Assembly: GCA_965213525.1 (NCBI GenBank)
Contig: OZ243889.1
Coordinates: 868,001 to 932,000 of the forward strand
Direction: 5' to 3'
Origin: G965213525 sp965213525
GTDB lineage: Bacteria > Actinomycetota > Acidimicrobiia > Acidimicrobiales > Poriferisodalaceae
Length of the DNA: 64,000 bases
Part shown: positions 32,952 to 40,995 of the stretch, piece after piece
Layout of the letters: each line of letters begins with the position of its first letter
Numbering within the stretch: position 1 is the first letter of the stretch
Notes under the pieces: model-generated
What the model saw: only the letters and a program-made list of their open reading frames with translations
Database searches by the model: none
Told to the model about the DNA's origin: nothing
Program-made: the position numbers and the translations under genes

Positions 32952-34544
32952 TCAAGACGGCGGCAGGCCGACCCGGATCCGGGCGGCTCGGGCGGGACGA
33001 CCGGCATGGGCCAGCACGACGTGGGCGGCGTTGCGTCCGGCAGCGCCCCACACCCCGGCACCGGGGAACGTCGCCGCCCCGGTGAGGAACAGCCCGTCCA
33101 CCGGGGTCACGTAGCGGCTGCGCTCGCGCTCGGTCCGACCGACCAGCGCCGCCACGGGACCCCCGGCGAAGGACGTGGCGTGTCCCCGTGGCATGTGGAA
33201 CTCGGTCTCGTAGCGGCGGGGCGTCATGACCCGCCAGTCGACGATGCTCTCGAGGAACCCGGGCTCGACGGTCTCGGCGTACAGCTCGAGCCAGCGCTGC
33301 GGCTCTGACGACCCCTCCCACCCTCCGGCGAGGTCATAGGGCGTGTACAGCACCTCGAGACTGAACACGTGGCGTCCGGGTGGCGCCATGGACGGGTCGA
33401 GGTGGGTGGGGACGTTGGCCATCAGCACGGGACGTTCGGCGACCTCACCTCGAGTCGAGGCCGAGTGGGCCCAGTCGCTGCCGGCGGCGCTGGGGGCGAT
33501 CATGGTGGTCGGGTCGAGCGGGTCCACGCCGAGGGCCTGGGCCAGCTCCTCGGTGACCAGCGTGCTGCGCGGCTCGGCGTCCAGCACGGCGTCGATCTTG
33601 GACTCGTACCCGGGCTCGGGTGCGGTGAGCGCCCAGCGGTCGATCATCCCCGCCGCGCTCGCCGGCGGGTCGCTCAACCACTCGACCATGGCGCGGCGGG
33701 GGTCACAGGCGACGACGACCTGAGCCGCCCGCCAGACGTCGCCGGTCGAGGTGCTGACGGTGCTGACCCGCCCGCCCTCGCACCCGATCGCCGACACGAG
33801 GGTCGAGGTGCAGATGCGGGCCCCGGAGGCCGCAGCGCTGGCGGCCAGCGCGTCGGTCAGCGCCCCGCTGCCGCCCACGGGTCGCCCACAGGGCACGAGG
33901 TGCTTCATGACCGGGGCGACTGCACCGACCCCGGTGCCGGGCCACATCGGCGACACGCCCCAAACCACCGGTCCGCCGCCCAGCATGGGCCCGGAGAACG
34001 ACGGTGAGAAGTAGCGGTCGAGCACCTCGGCGGCGCTGCGCCGCGACCACTCGAGCATCCGGGCGACGCCGGCGCCTCTCGACCGGGCGGCAACCCCTGC
34101 CAACCCGAGCGCGCTGGGCGGGGCGCTGCCCGCTTCCAGCACGAGGCGGGCGATCGGAGCGGCGTCGGCGACGTAGCGCCGGTACCCCTCGACCTCGCCC
34201 GGGTGGGTGCGGGCCAGTCCGTCGAGGGTGCGGCCGACGTCGGAGAAGGCGAACCACGGCTGGGGGTCGTCCCATGACACCGACATCTGGGCGGGGTCGA
34301 CGTCGAGGTAGTCGAGGCCGTGGCGAGCGAGATCGAGCTCGTCGAGCAGTGGCAGCGACCGGACCGTGAGGTGCTCGCAGTTGCAGATGTTGACCCGGGC
34401 GCCGAGGGCGTCGACGGTCGACGCGCAGCCGCCGACGGTGTCACGGGCCTCGAGCACGACGATGTCCAGGCCCGCCCGGGCGAGGTAGGCCGCGCACACC
34501 AGGCCGTTGTGACCCGCTCCGATCACCACGACGTCGGCGTCCAT
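32952..34544 (-). CDS. Phytoene desaturase-like FAD-dependent oxidoreductase
   Basis: The 530-aa flavoprotein opens with VVVIGAGHNGLVCAAYLARAG and the acidic VVLEARDTVGG that binds the FAD ribose. It closes with DGLFLTGAATFPGAGVWGAAG, the second FAD contact of CrtI-like enzymes. The body differs strongly from the protein at 4641-6059, so the two are ancient relatives rather than a recent duplication. Carotenoid genes are absent nearby, and the family also contains dehydrogenases of unknown substrates. It starts at ATG 34544, divergent from the creatininase-family gene. Confidence 0.85.
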   Translation of the reverse strand: MDADVVVIGAGHNGLVCAAYLARAGLDIVVLEARDTVGGCASTVDALGARVNICNCEHLTVRSLPLLDELDLARHGLDYLDVDPAQMSVSWDDPQPWFAFSDVGRTLDGLARTHPGEVEGYRRYVADAAPIARLVLEAGSAPPSALGLAGVAARSRGAGVARMLEWSRRSAAEVLDRYFSPSFSGPMLGGGPVVWGVSPMWPGTGVGAVAPVMKHLVPCGRPVGGSGALTDALAASAAASGARICTSTLVSAIGCEGGRVSTVSTSTGDVWRAAQVVVACDPRRAMVEWLSDPPASAAGMIDRWALTAPEPGYESKIDAVLDAEPRSTLVTEELAQALGVDPLDPTTMIAPSAAGSDWAHSASTRGEVAERPVLMANVPTHLDPSMAPPGRHVFSLEVLYTPYDLAGGWEGSSEPQRWLELYAETVEPGFLESIVDWRVMTPRRYETEFHMPRGHATSFAGGPVAALVGRTERERSRYVTPVDGLFLTGAATFPGAGVWGAAGRNAAHVVLAHAGRPARAARIRVGLPPS

Positions 34545-34621
34545 CGACCCAGTCCACCACCGACTCGGTGACCCCGACGATCCCGGCGGCAGTCTTCATC
34601 GGCCCGTGACCAGCCGGGCGG

Positions 34622-34627
34622 TACCGT
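34622..34627 (+). promoter_or_regulatory. -10 element TACCGT of the creatininase-family gene (leaderless)
   Basis: TACCGT ends 7 nt before the GTG start, consistent with transcription starting on the start codon. There is no ribosome site. Confidence 0.45.
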
Positions 34628-34634
34628 CGCCGCC

Positions 34635-35411
34635 GTGAGCACCTCCCGCCGCCTCGCCGATCTGCGCGCCCCCGAGGTCATGACGGCCCTGACGGCGTCG
34701 TCGGTCGTCATCTGTCCCGTCGGCGCCGTCGAGCAGCACGGCCCGCACCTGCCCCTCTCGACCGATCTGGAGATCGCCCGGGCCGCAGCCGATGCGGTCG
34801 TCGACGCCGCCGGCGACGAGCTCGACCTGTGGCTGCTCGAGCCGCTGGCGTACTCGAAGTCCAACGAGCACGCCTGGTCGCCCGGGACGATGTGGCTGGG
34901 GGCGTCGACGATGTTGTCGGTGCTCGATGATCTCGGCCGGTGCGTCGCCGCCACCCCGGCTGAGCGGCTGGTGTTCCTCAACGGCCACGGCGGCAACAGC
35001 GCCCTGTTGAACGTGGCCTGCCGTGAGCTGCGCCTCGCCCACGGACTGCGCACGTTCCTGACCCACCCTCACGTGCCGCCCGACCACGGTGGCCCGTCCA
35101 CCGAGGTCGAGCTCGGCATGGGCATCCACGGTGGTCTGGGCGAGACCTCGACGATGCTGCACCTGCGCCCGGACCTGGTCGACATGGCCCAGGCCGTGCG
35201 GCGAGTGCCCGAGCGCCTCGCCGACAACGACCACGTCCGCTTCGGCGGGGCGGTGTCCTTCGGGTGGCTCGCCGACGACTTCGGGCCCGACGGCCACATC
35301 GGCGACCCCACGGGGGCCACGGCCGAGCAGGGCATGGTGGCCTTCGAGGCGGCCGTCGTGGCGTTGATCGCCCAGATGCGAGAGGTCGCCTCCTTCGACT
35401 TCGGCCGCTGA
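34635..35411 (+). CDS. Creatininase-family amidohydrolase
   Basis: The 258-aa metal hydrolase has the family's first metal-binding block, PVGAVEQHGPHLPLSTD (Glu, His and Asp ligands, about residues 28-44). NGHGGN is near residue 115, and a later acidic residue is in TEVELGMG. Family members cleave cyclic amides (creatininase), formamides in riboflavin/F420 synthesis, or mycofactocin precursor peptides (MftE). No mycofactocin or F420 genes are visible here. Cytosine-deaminase-like and ABC importer genes lie just downstream on the other strand, which favours a nitrogen-heterocycle role. That link is inferred. Confidence 0.85.
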   Translation: MSTSRRLADLRAPEVMTALTASSVVICPVGAVEQHGPHLPLSTDLEIARAAADAVVDAAGDELDLWLLEPLAYSKSNEHAWSPGTMWLGASTMLSVLDDLGRCVAATPAERLVFLNGHGGNSALLNVACRELRLAHGLRTFLTHPHVPPDHGGPSTEVELGMGIHGGLGETSTMLHLRPDLVDMAQAVRRVPERLADNDHVRFGGAVSFGWLADDFGPDGHIGDPTGATAEQGMVAFEAAVVALIAQMREVASFDFGR

Positions 35412-35478
35412 GCCGAGGCGCCGAGCGGCCGACGTCGCGCTGGCCGTTCTCCCGGGGTCGTGCCGGCGCTGGCCGTTC

Positions 35479-35519
35479 TTGCGGACCGGGGCGGTGCGTG
35501 GTGCCGCCCCGGCCCGCAA
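35479..35519. repeat. REP-like 41-nt hairpin, copy in tandem unit 1
   Basis: Arms TTGCGGACCGGGGCGG and CCGCCCCGGCCCGCAA pair at 15 of 16 positions around a 9-nt loop. It can act as a bidirectional terminator between convergent genes. Confidence 0.75.
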
Positions 35520-35550
35520 TTGCCCGGGGTCGTGTCGGCGCTGGCCGTTC

Positions 35551-35591
35551 TTGCGGGCCGGAGCGGTGCGTGGTGCCGCCCCGGTCCGCAA
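35551..35591. repeat. REP-like 41-nt hairpin, copy in tandem unit 2
   Basis: Arms TTGCGGGCCGGAGCGG and CCGCCCCGGTCCGCAA pair at 14 of 16 positions plus one G-T pair. The change at the seventh pair (A to G against C to T) keeps pairing ability, which suggests selection on the structure. Confidence 0.75.
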
Positions 35592-35675
35592 TTTCGACCT
35601 CGGGGGTTCAGGGTGCGGGGGTTCAGGGGTCCGATGGCTGGGGTCTGGGTCTGGGCCGGTCGGGTCTGGGACGGG

Positions 35676-37016
35676 CTACCCGGGGAGCAGCTCGGCGGGC
35701 CCACCGGCGGGGAAGCCGATCGAGGGGTCGATGAAGTCGTTCGTGACGATGTCGGTGGCATCGAGGCCGTCGGTCACCTCGACCGAGGGCACCTGGGTGT
35801 CGAGCAGCTCGATCAGCTCGTCCACCCGGTCCAGATCGAAGTTGCCGGCGACGTCGTCGCTGCCGTTGCCGACGATGTCGAGATCGACCATCACCTCCAC
35901 CGTCGAGGTCATCGACGCCGGGGTCAGCTGCCAGAAGTCGTCGATGTCGACGAGCAGCTCGCCGATGGCGTCGTTGATCGGCTCGGGGTCAGCGATCTGG
36001 TCGATGACCGCCTGTTGGACGAGAGGAACGAAGGCGGTGAGGCAGGCCCGAGTGTCGTCGTCGTCGATGAGGTCGGCTCGCACCCCGAGGGGCTGGGAGT
36101 ACGGCTGGTACCCCGAGTCGTGGATCAACAGGAAGTCGACCGGTCGGCCCCACTCCTCGAAGACGTTCTCGTAGTTGTAGGGCTCCTGGGTGGCGAAGCC
36201 CTGCTGGAAGATGGCGCCCTCCTCGGAGATGAACCGGACGGGTGAGCCGTCGTAGGACTCGTCGAACTGGGACTCGTCGGTGGCGCCGATGCCGACCAGG
36301 TACTCCTTGTAGGTCGAACCGCTGAAGATGTTGACGATCGCCCCGGTCTCGCCGATGTCGGCGAACTCGGTGACGTCGGGGTAGGTCTCGGGGTCCCACA
36401 TGAGGATCTGCGGGTTGATCTCGAGGGGCGCCACCACCGAGACGGTCGGAAAGGTCTCGTGGTCGCGCACCTGGACGTCGTTGGTGGTGTAGCCGAGGAA
36501 GATCGAATCGTCGGAGTACATCTGGGCGGTCACCGAACCGAAGCCGATGAACGGGCCCCCGGGGCGGATGTGGATCTCGACCGACGGATCGGCCCGCAAC
36601 GGCCCGACGTAGGCGTCGTCGCCGTTCCACTCCGAGGAGTCCAGGTCCATGAGGGCGTACAGGGCCCCGTACTCGGGCTCGGGGAACCAGTCGGTCTGGA
36701 TGATGAGAGGGCTCGGGCAGGCCGAGAGGTCACCGGCGACCTCTTCGGCGCCGGTCTGTGCGGCATCGTCGGTCTGGCCGGCACCCTCGGTCTGGCCGGC
36801 ACCCTCGGTCTGGTCGCTGGTCGGTTCGGCGTCGTCGGTGTCGGTTGCCGGTGCCTCGGTGTCGACGGGGTCCTCCCCTGTGCCCACGGCGTCGTCGGTC
36901 TCGGCGCAGGCCGCCGCCAGGGTGATCATCGCCATCACCACGACGATCAGCCGCGCCGGCGAGCCAACTGACCGCACGGGGCTGCGAGCCGGTAGGGCCA
37001 GGGGGTGGTGTCTCAT
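35676..37016 (-). CDS. ABC transporter substrate-binding lipoprotein, NitT/TauT-like
   Basis: The 446-aa lipoprotein has an Arg-rich n-region, a hydrophobic stretch and lipobox LAAAC (Cys37). An acidic low-complexity tether contains two QTEGAG repeats (18-bp DNA repeat, 36771-36806). The ligand domain begins LIIQTDWFPEPEYG, the strand-turn typical of NMT1/NitT/TauT binding proteins that recognise pyrimidines, sulfonates or nitriles. It is the last gene of an operon with amidohydrolase, ATPase and permease, separated from the permease by 75 bp. Together they suggest import of a heterocycle that is then deaminated. Confidence 0.88.
   Translation of the reverse strand: MRHHPLALPARSPVRSVGSPARLIVVVMAMITLAAACAETDDAVGTGEDPVDTEAPATDTDDAEPTSDQTEGAGQTEGAGQTDDAAQTGAEEVAGDLSACPSPLIIQTDWFPEPEYGALYALMDLDSSEWNGDDAYVGPLRADPSVEIHIRPGGPFIGFGSVTAQMYSDDSIFLGYTTNDVQVRDHETFPTVSVVAPLEINPQILMWDPETYPDVTEFADIGETGAIVNIFSGSTYKEYLVGIGATDESQFDESYDGSPVRFISEEGAIFQQGFATQEPYNYENVFEEWGRPVDFLLIHDSGYQPYSQPLGVRADLIDDDDTRACLTAFVPLVQQAVIDQIADPEPINDAIGELLVDIDDFWQLTPASMTSTVEVMVDLDIVGNGSDDVAGNFDLDRVDELIELLDTQVPSVEVTDGLDATDIVTNDFIDPSIGFPAGGPAELLPG
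36771..36806. repeat. 18-bp tandem repeat in the lipoprotein tether
   Basis: Two identical 18-bp units plus a partial third encode QTEGAG repeats in the disordered tether after the lipid-modified cysteine. Confidence 0.8.
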
Positions 37017-37091
37017 GGTCGGGGGTCCCTCTCGGTCATCAGGGTCTTCGGGGCTCGGGGGAGCGGGTTCTGCGTTCGGTTCGGACGACGC

Positions 37092-38039
37092 TCACGGCGG
37101 GCCGGGCGCGCTGTCGTGCCACGAACCGGTGGCCCGGTCGGCGATCCAGCCGAAGGCGGCGAACACCACGATGCCGAGCACCGCCGACCAGAACACCGCC
37201 CCCACCATCAGCTCGGGTTCGAGGCGGTTGCGGTACAGGTCGATGAGGATGCCGAGGCCCTGAGGCCCGCGCCGGAAGAAGAACTCACCGACGATGGCGC
37301 CGATCACCGAGAGCCCCGCCGAGATCCGCAGGCCGGTGAACACCGCCGGCAGGGCGGCGGGCAGCTGCAACTTGGCGAAGCGGGTCATGCGTCCCGCCCC
37401 GTGCAGGGTGAACAGGTCGTGCAGCCCCTGCTCGGCGGACTTCAGCCCGAACAAGGTGTTGGTGATGATCGGGAAGACCGAGATGATCACGCACACCAGC
37501 ACCCGGGAGCGGAACTCGAACCCCCAGATCGAACCGATGAGGGGCACCAGCGCCAGGATGGGGATGGCCTGCAAGGTGACGGCGTAGGGGTAGAACGACC
37601 GCTCGATCCACCGTCCCTGGCTCATGGCCGTCGCCACCGCCATGCCGGCGACGATGGCGATGGCCAGGCCGATGACGGCGACCTGGGTGGTGGTCCACAA
37701 CCCTTCGAGCAGCTCGGCCCGGTTGGCGGCGTCGGCGAACGCCACGTCCCACACCTCGTGGGGGTAGGGCAGCACGACGCTGCGCCGCCGCTCGGTCATC
37801 GACGCCGAGAAGGCGTACCAGCCGGCGATGAACAGCCCGAAGACCACCGCCGGCGGCCCGGTCCTGCGGACCAGGTCACCCGGCCGGTGGGCGCGTCGAC
37901 CGGCCAGGGCCACCGCCGCGCCCTCGGCCGACGCCGCCACGGGGTGCGCCCCGGGGAACCCGGCGGGCGCGCCGGGCCGGTCGCCCCCGGGGTGGCCGCT
38001 CTCGCGGGTGGCGGCGTCGACGCCGACCGGGGGGTTCAT
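37092..38039 (-). CDS. NitT/TauT-type ABC transporter permease
   Basis: The 315-aa inner-membrane protein has a ~60-residue polar N-terminus and about six hydrophobic helices. A cytoplasmic EAA-type loop occurs near residue 215 (SAEQGLHDLFTLHGAGRMTRFAKLQLPAALP, the EAA-G pattern that docks the ATPase). The segment VVLPYPHEVW after the first helix is the usual SsuC/TauC hallmark. The ATG at 38039 overlaps the ATPase stop (ATGA). Longer in-frame reading upstream falls inside the ATPase gene. Confidence 0.9.
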   Translation of the reverse strand: MNPPVGVDAATRESGHPGGDRPGAPAGFPGAHPVAASAEGAAVALAGRRAHRPGDLVRRTGPPAVVFGLFIAGWYAFSASMTERRRSVVLPYPHEVWDVAFADAANRAELLEGLWTTTQVAVIGLAIAIVAGMAVATAMSQGRWIERSFYPYAVTLQAIPILALVPLIGSIWGFEFRSRVLVCVIISVFPIITNTLFGLKSAEQGLHDLFTLHGAGRMTRFAKLQLPAALPAVFTGLRISAGLSVIGAIVGEFFFRRGPQGLGILIDLYRNRLEPELMVGAVFWSAVLGIVVFAAFGWIADRATGSWHDSAPGPP

Positions 38040-38824
38040 CCGGGCTCGCCGTCTCGCAGCGCGGCGGACACCTCGCCGGCGATGCGGGCGAAGGACGGGT
38101 CGAACCGGGTGTCGCGATCGCGAGGGTGGTCGAAGGGGACGTCGATCTCGGCGACGATCCGGCCCGGCCGGGGCGACATCACGAGCACCCGGGTGGACAG
38201 GAACACCGCCTCGTACAGCGAGTGGGTGATGAACAGCCCGGCGAAGCGGTTGGCCACGAAGAGCCGCAGCAGCTCCTCCTGCAGGCGCTCGCGTGCGATC
38301 TCGTCGAGGGCGCCGAAGGGCTCGTCGAACATGAACAGCGTCGGGTCGAGCACCAGTGACCTGGCGAGCGACACCCGCATGCGCATGCCCCCCGACAGCC
38401 GCCGGGGCAGGTGGTCCTCGAACCCGTCGAGGCCGACGAGCGCGATGGCGTCGTCGGCCCGGCGAGCACGCTCGGCTCGATCCACGCCGTGCAGCTCGGC
38501 GAACAGCTCGACGTTGCGGCGCACCGACCGCCACGGCAGCAACGTGGCGTCTTGGAACACGTAGCCGACGTTGGGGTCAGGGATCTCGACCGTGCCACCC
38601 GTCGAGGTCAACAACCCCGAGGCGATCTTCAGCACCGTCGACTTGCCGCATCCCGAGGGTCCGACGATGGTGACGAGCTCGCCGGGACGCACGCTCAGAT
38701 CGACCCCGTCGAGGGCGTGGGTGCCGTCACCGAACACCATGTCGACACCGGTGAAGGTCAGCGCCGCGCCGCCGTCGGGCCGCCCCGGGCCGAGACCCGG
38801 CCCGGTCGACGCAGTCGCTGTCAT
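38036..38824 (-). CDS. NitT/TauT-type ABC transporter ATP-binding protein
   Basis: The 262-aa ATPase has Walker A GPSGCGKST, Q-loop VFQDATLLPW, signature LSGGMRMR, Walker B LFMFDEP and switch ITHS (His retained). The LLPW following the Q-loop and ALDEIARERLQ after Walker B are features of SsuB/TauB-like ATPases. The ATG at 38824 is preceded by GGGGAGGGG. It lies 70 bp downstream of the amidohydrolase and is coupled to the permease. Confidence 0.93.
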   Translation of the reverse strand: MTATASTGPGLGPGRPDGGAALTFTGVDMVFGDGTHALDGVDLSVRPGELVTIVGPSGCGKSTVLKIASGLLTSTGGTVEIPDPNVGYVFQDATLLPWRSVRRNVELFAELHGVDRAERARRADDAIALVGLDGFEDHLPRRLSGGMRMRVSLARSLVLDPTLFMFDEPFGALDEIARERLQEELLRLFVANRFAGLFITHSLYEAVFLSTRVLVMSPRPGRIVAEIDVPFDHPRDRDTRFDPSFARIAGEVSAALRDGEPG

Positions 38825-38894
38825 GCCCCTCCCCGGGGTCGAGCGGACCCTTGAGATCATCGCGCGGCGCCCGTCGGCCGGGTTGCCAGGGCGC

Positions 38895-40112
38895 TCACCC
38901 GACGTCGTGGCGGACCAGCTCGGACCGGGCCACGACCTGGCCCCGCCGCACGACGGTGCGCGTCGGCGATGCCTCGGCGACCGCAGCGCGCACGGTCGGA
39001 GCGTCGAGCACCAACAGATCGGCCAGCTGGCCGACCTCGGTGCCGGCCGCCGGCAGGCCCATGACCGAACGGGCCTGGGCCGACACCGCCTCGTAGGCCT
39101 CTTCGGCGCTGAGGTGGGCGGCCATCACCATGAGTGACGCCGTCTCGAGCGGGTCGTTGCGTCCGACGACGTTGAACGGGTCTGACACGTTGTCGCCACC
39201 GGCAGCGACGCGCACCCCGCACGACCCCAGCGCAGCCACCGCGGTGAGCCCCCGCGGCGGGGCCTGGGCCACTCCTCGGGCTTGGAGGAACAGGTTGGTC
39301 TGGGGCAGGGTGACCACCCCGATGCCGGCCCGGGCGACCAGACGGGCGGTGTCGAGCTGCTCGGCGGGCGACCGCATGCCGAGGCTGACGCAGTGGCTGG
39401 CGGTCACCGGCACCCCGAGGGCGGTGTCGATCACGTGACGGGCAAGCACCTCGAGGGTCTGGGCCGAGGCGTCGAGCGTCTCGTCGACGTGCAGGTCGAC
39501 GCCGAGGCCGGCGGTGGCAGCCACCTGGCAGATCAGCTCGATCAGCGCCGCCGGGTCGTCGTCGAGGTGCGGGCACCCGCCGACCAGATCGACGCCGGCC
39601 TCGACGGCCTGGTCGAGCAGCCGCCGGTTCGGGGCGCCGGCGGCGCCGGTGAGCGGCGAAGCGGCCAGGGCGACGACTTGGAGGTCGAGGCGGTCGGTGA
39701 GCTCTTGGCGCAGCTCGACCAGGGCTTGGACGGCGGCCAGGCCGATGGCTTCGGACACGTCGACGTGGGTGCGCGCCGCCGTGGCGCCGTGGCCGAGGGC
39801 GACCTCGGCCCCCCGCCGGGCCCGCCGGAGGATCTCTGGCGGCGAGCGCCGGCCGGCGTCGGCCCGCCACGCTTCGATGGCGCCGGGGAGGTCGCCGGCG
39901 GGGTTCTCGATGAGGTCGGCGGTGTAGGCCTTGTCGAGGTGGGCGTGGGGTTCGGCCACCGCCGCCAGGGTGAGACGTCCGCCGAGGTCGACCTCGCCGT
40001 CGCGAACTGGGTCGGTGCTGGCTGGACGCAAGGCTCGCACGACGCCGTCGTCGTCGACCTCCAGGTCGACGACGTCTGAACCCGGGCGGCGAGCTGACCG
40101 CAGGGTGCGCAT
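38895..40112 (-). CDS. Cytosine deaminase-like amidohydrolase
   Basis: The 405-aa TIM-barrel metal hydrolase has the complete cytosine deaminase ligand set: His56 and His58 in PHAHLDK, His208 and Glu211 in HVDET, His240 in SHCVSLG and Asp306 in GGDNVSDPF. The spacing closely follows E. coli CodA (H61, H63, H214, E217, H246, D313). Related enzymes deaminate cytosine, creatinine or isoguanine. Its operon encodes a NitT-like importer, and a creatininase-family gene lies beyond it, so a cyclic amidine substrate is plausible. The start ATG has TAGCGT 8 nt upstream, suggesting a leaderless operon message. Confidence 0.88.
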   Translation of the reverse strand: MRTLRSARRPGSDVVDLEVDDDGVVRALRPASTDPVRDGEVDLGGRLTLAAVAEPHAHLDKAYTADLIENPAGDLPGAIEAWRADAGRRSPPEILRRARRGAEVALGHGATAARTHVDVSEAIGLAAVQALVELRQELTDRLDLQVVALAASPLTGAAGAPNRRLLDQAVEAGVDLVGGCPHLDDDPAALIELICQVAATAGLGVDLHVDETLDASAQTLEVLARHVIDTALGVPVTASHCVSLGMRSPAEQLDTARLVARAGIGVVTLPQTNLFLQARGVAQAPPRGLTAVAALGSCGVRVAAGGDNVSDPFNVVGRNDPLETASLMVMAAHLSAEEAYEAVSAQARSVMGLPAAGTEVGQLADLLVLDAPTVRAAVAEASPTRTVVRRGQVVARSELVRHDVG

Positions 40113-40120
40113 CCCAGGCG

Positions 40121-40126
40121 ACGCTA
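40121..40126 (-). promoter_or_regulatory. -10 element TAGCGT of the amidohydrolase-ABC operon (leaderless)
   Basis: TAGCGT on the minus strand ends 8 nt before the ATG of the amidohydrolase, with no ribosome site between. Confidence 0.4.
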
Positions 40127-40226
40127 GTGGTGCCTCACCGGGGCCGGACCCGGTGCGGCCGCACTTGCGTCCGTCCGGACGAGGCCGCCGGACGAGGCCG
40201 ACGGCCCGATGCCCCTGGGCACCCGC

Positions 40227-40991
40227 TCAGTCGAACCACTGCCCTCGACGTTCGAGCACCTGGCGCAGCACCTGGGGGCGATCGGTGATGATGCCGTCGA
40301 CCCCGTCGTCGAGCAGGCGATCCATGTCGGCGGGGTCGTCGATGGTCCACACCACCACGGGCAGGCCGAGGTCGTGCGCGGCCGTCACGACCGTGGCGTC
40401 CACGGTCCGCCGGCCGCGGTAGGACGCCGGCGGCTGGGCCAGACCGGCGGGGGGTAGGCGCACCGGGGCGCCCCGGGCGCGCAGGGCCAACGCGACCAGG
40501 CCGAGGGGGCCGAGTCCGACACAGGCGCCCGGTCCGAGCGCCGAGCGCAGCCGCCCGAGACGGCGGTCGCTGAACGCCCCGAGGCTGACCCGGCCGAGGG
40601 TGCCCGGGCGGCGCAGCAGCTCGACGAGGGGGCCGACGGCGCTGTCGTGCTTGGCGTCGATCGACCAGCGCGCCTCGCCGAAGGCGTCGAGCAGGTCGTT
40701 CATGCGTGGGATCGGCTCGCTGCCGGCCACGCGGGCCTTCGAGACCTCGGCCCAACTCAGGTCGCGGATGCGTCCCCGGCGGTCGGTGACCCGGTCGAGC
40801 TCGGCGTCGTGGAAGGCGACGAGCACGCCGTCGGCGGTGGCGTGCACGTCGGTCTCGAGCCACCGGTAGCCGGCGTCAACAGCAGCGGCGAAGGCCCGCA
40901 TCGTGTTCTCGGGTTCCTCGCTCGCCCCGCCGCGGTGGGCGATCGCCAGGGGGCCGGGGTGGTCGAACCAGGGATGTGACGAGACCGGCAT
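40227..40991 (-). CDS. Glycerophosphodiester phosphodiesterase
   Basis: The 254-aa enzyme hydrolyses glycerophosphodiesters to sn-glycerol 3-phosphate and an alcohol. Active-site residues are clear: His19-Arg20 in AHRGG, Glu28 in PENT, the metal ligands Glu46 and Asp48 in ETDVH, and the second catalytic His61 in FHD. The closing IITDRPQ strand is typical. There is no signal peptide, so it acts in the cytoplasm. It starts 4 nt after the stop of the acyl-CoA ligase gene and is probably co-transcribed with it. Confidence 0.93.
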   Translation of the reverse strand: MPVSSHPWFDHPGPLAIAHRGGASEEPENTMRAFAAAVDAGYRWLETDVHATADGVLVAFHDAELDRVTDRRGRIRDLSWAEVSKARVAGSEPIPRMNDLLDAFGEARWSIDAKHDSAVGPLVELLRRPGTLGRVSLGAFSDRRLGRLRSALGPGACVGLGPLGLVALALRARGAPVRLPPAGLAQPPASYRGRRTVDATVVTAAHDLGLPVVVWTIDDPADMDRLLDDGVDGIITDRPQVLRQVLERRGQWFD

Positions 40992-40995
40992 CGAC

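Larger units (their letters stand above)
35451..35594. repeat. 72-bp direct tandem repeat containing hairpins
   Basis: Two 72-bp copies start at 35451 and 35523 (each CCCGGGGTCGTG...), differing at only a few positions. Each contains one 41-nt REP-like hairpin. They lie between the 3' ends of the creatininase-family and lipoprotein genes. Confidence 0.85.

Noticed and set aside
37017..37091. Possible thiamine-pyrophosphate riboswitch before the NitT-like lipoprotein gene
   Set aside because: Only a short CCCTGATGACC stretch is reminiscent; the conserved CUGAGA core and three-way pairing are absent, and the gap is only 75 bp.
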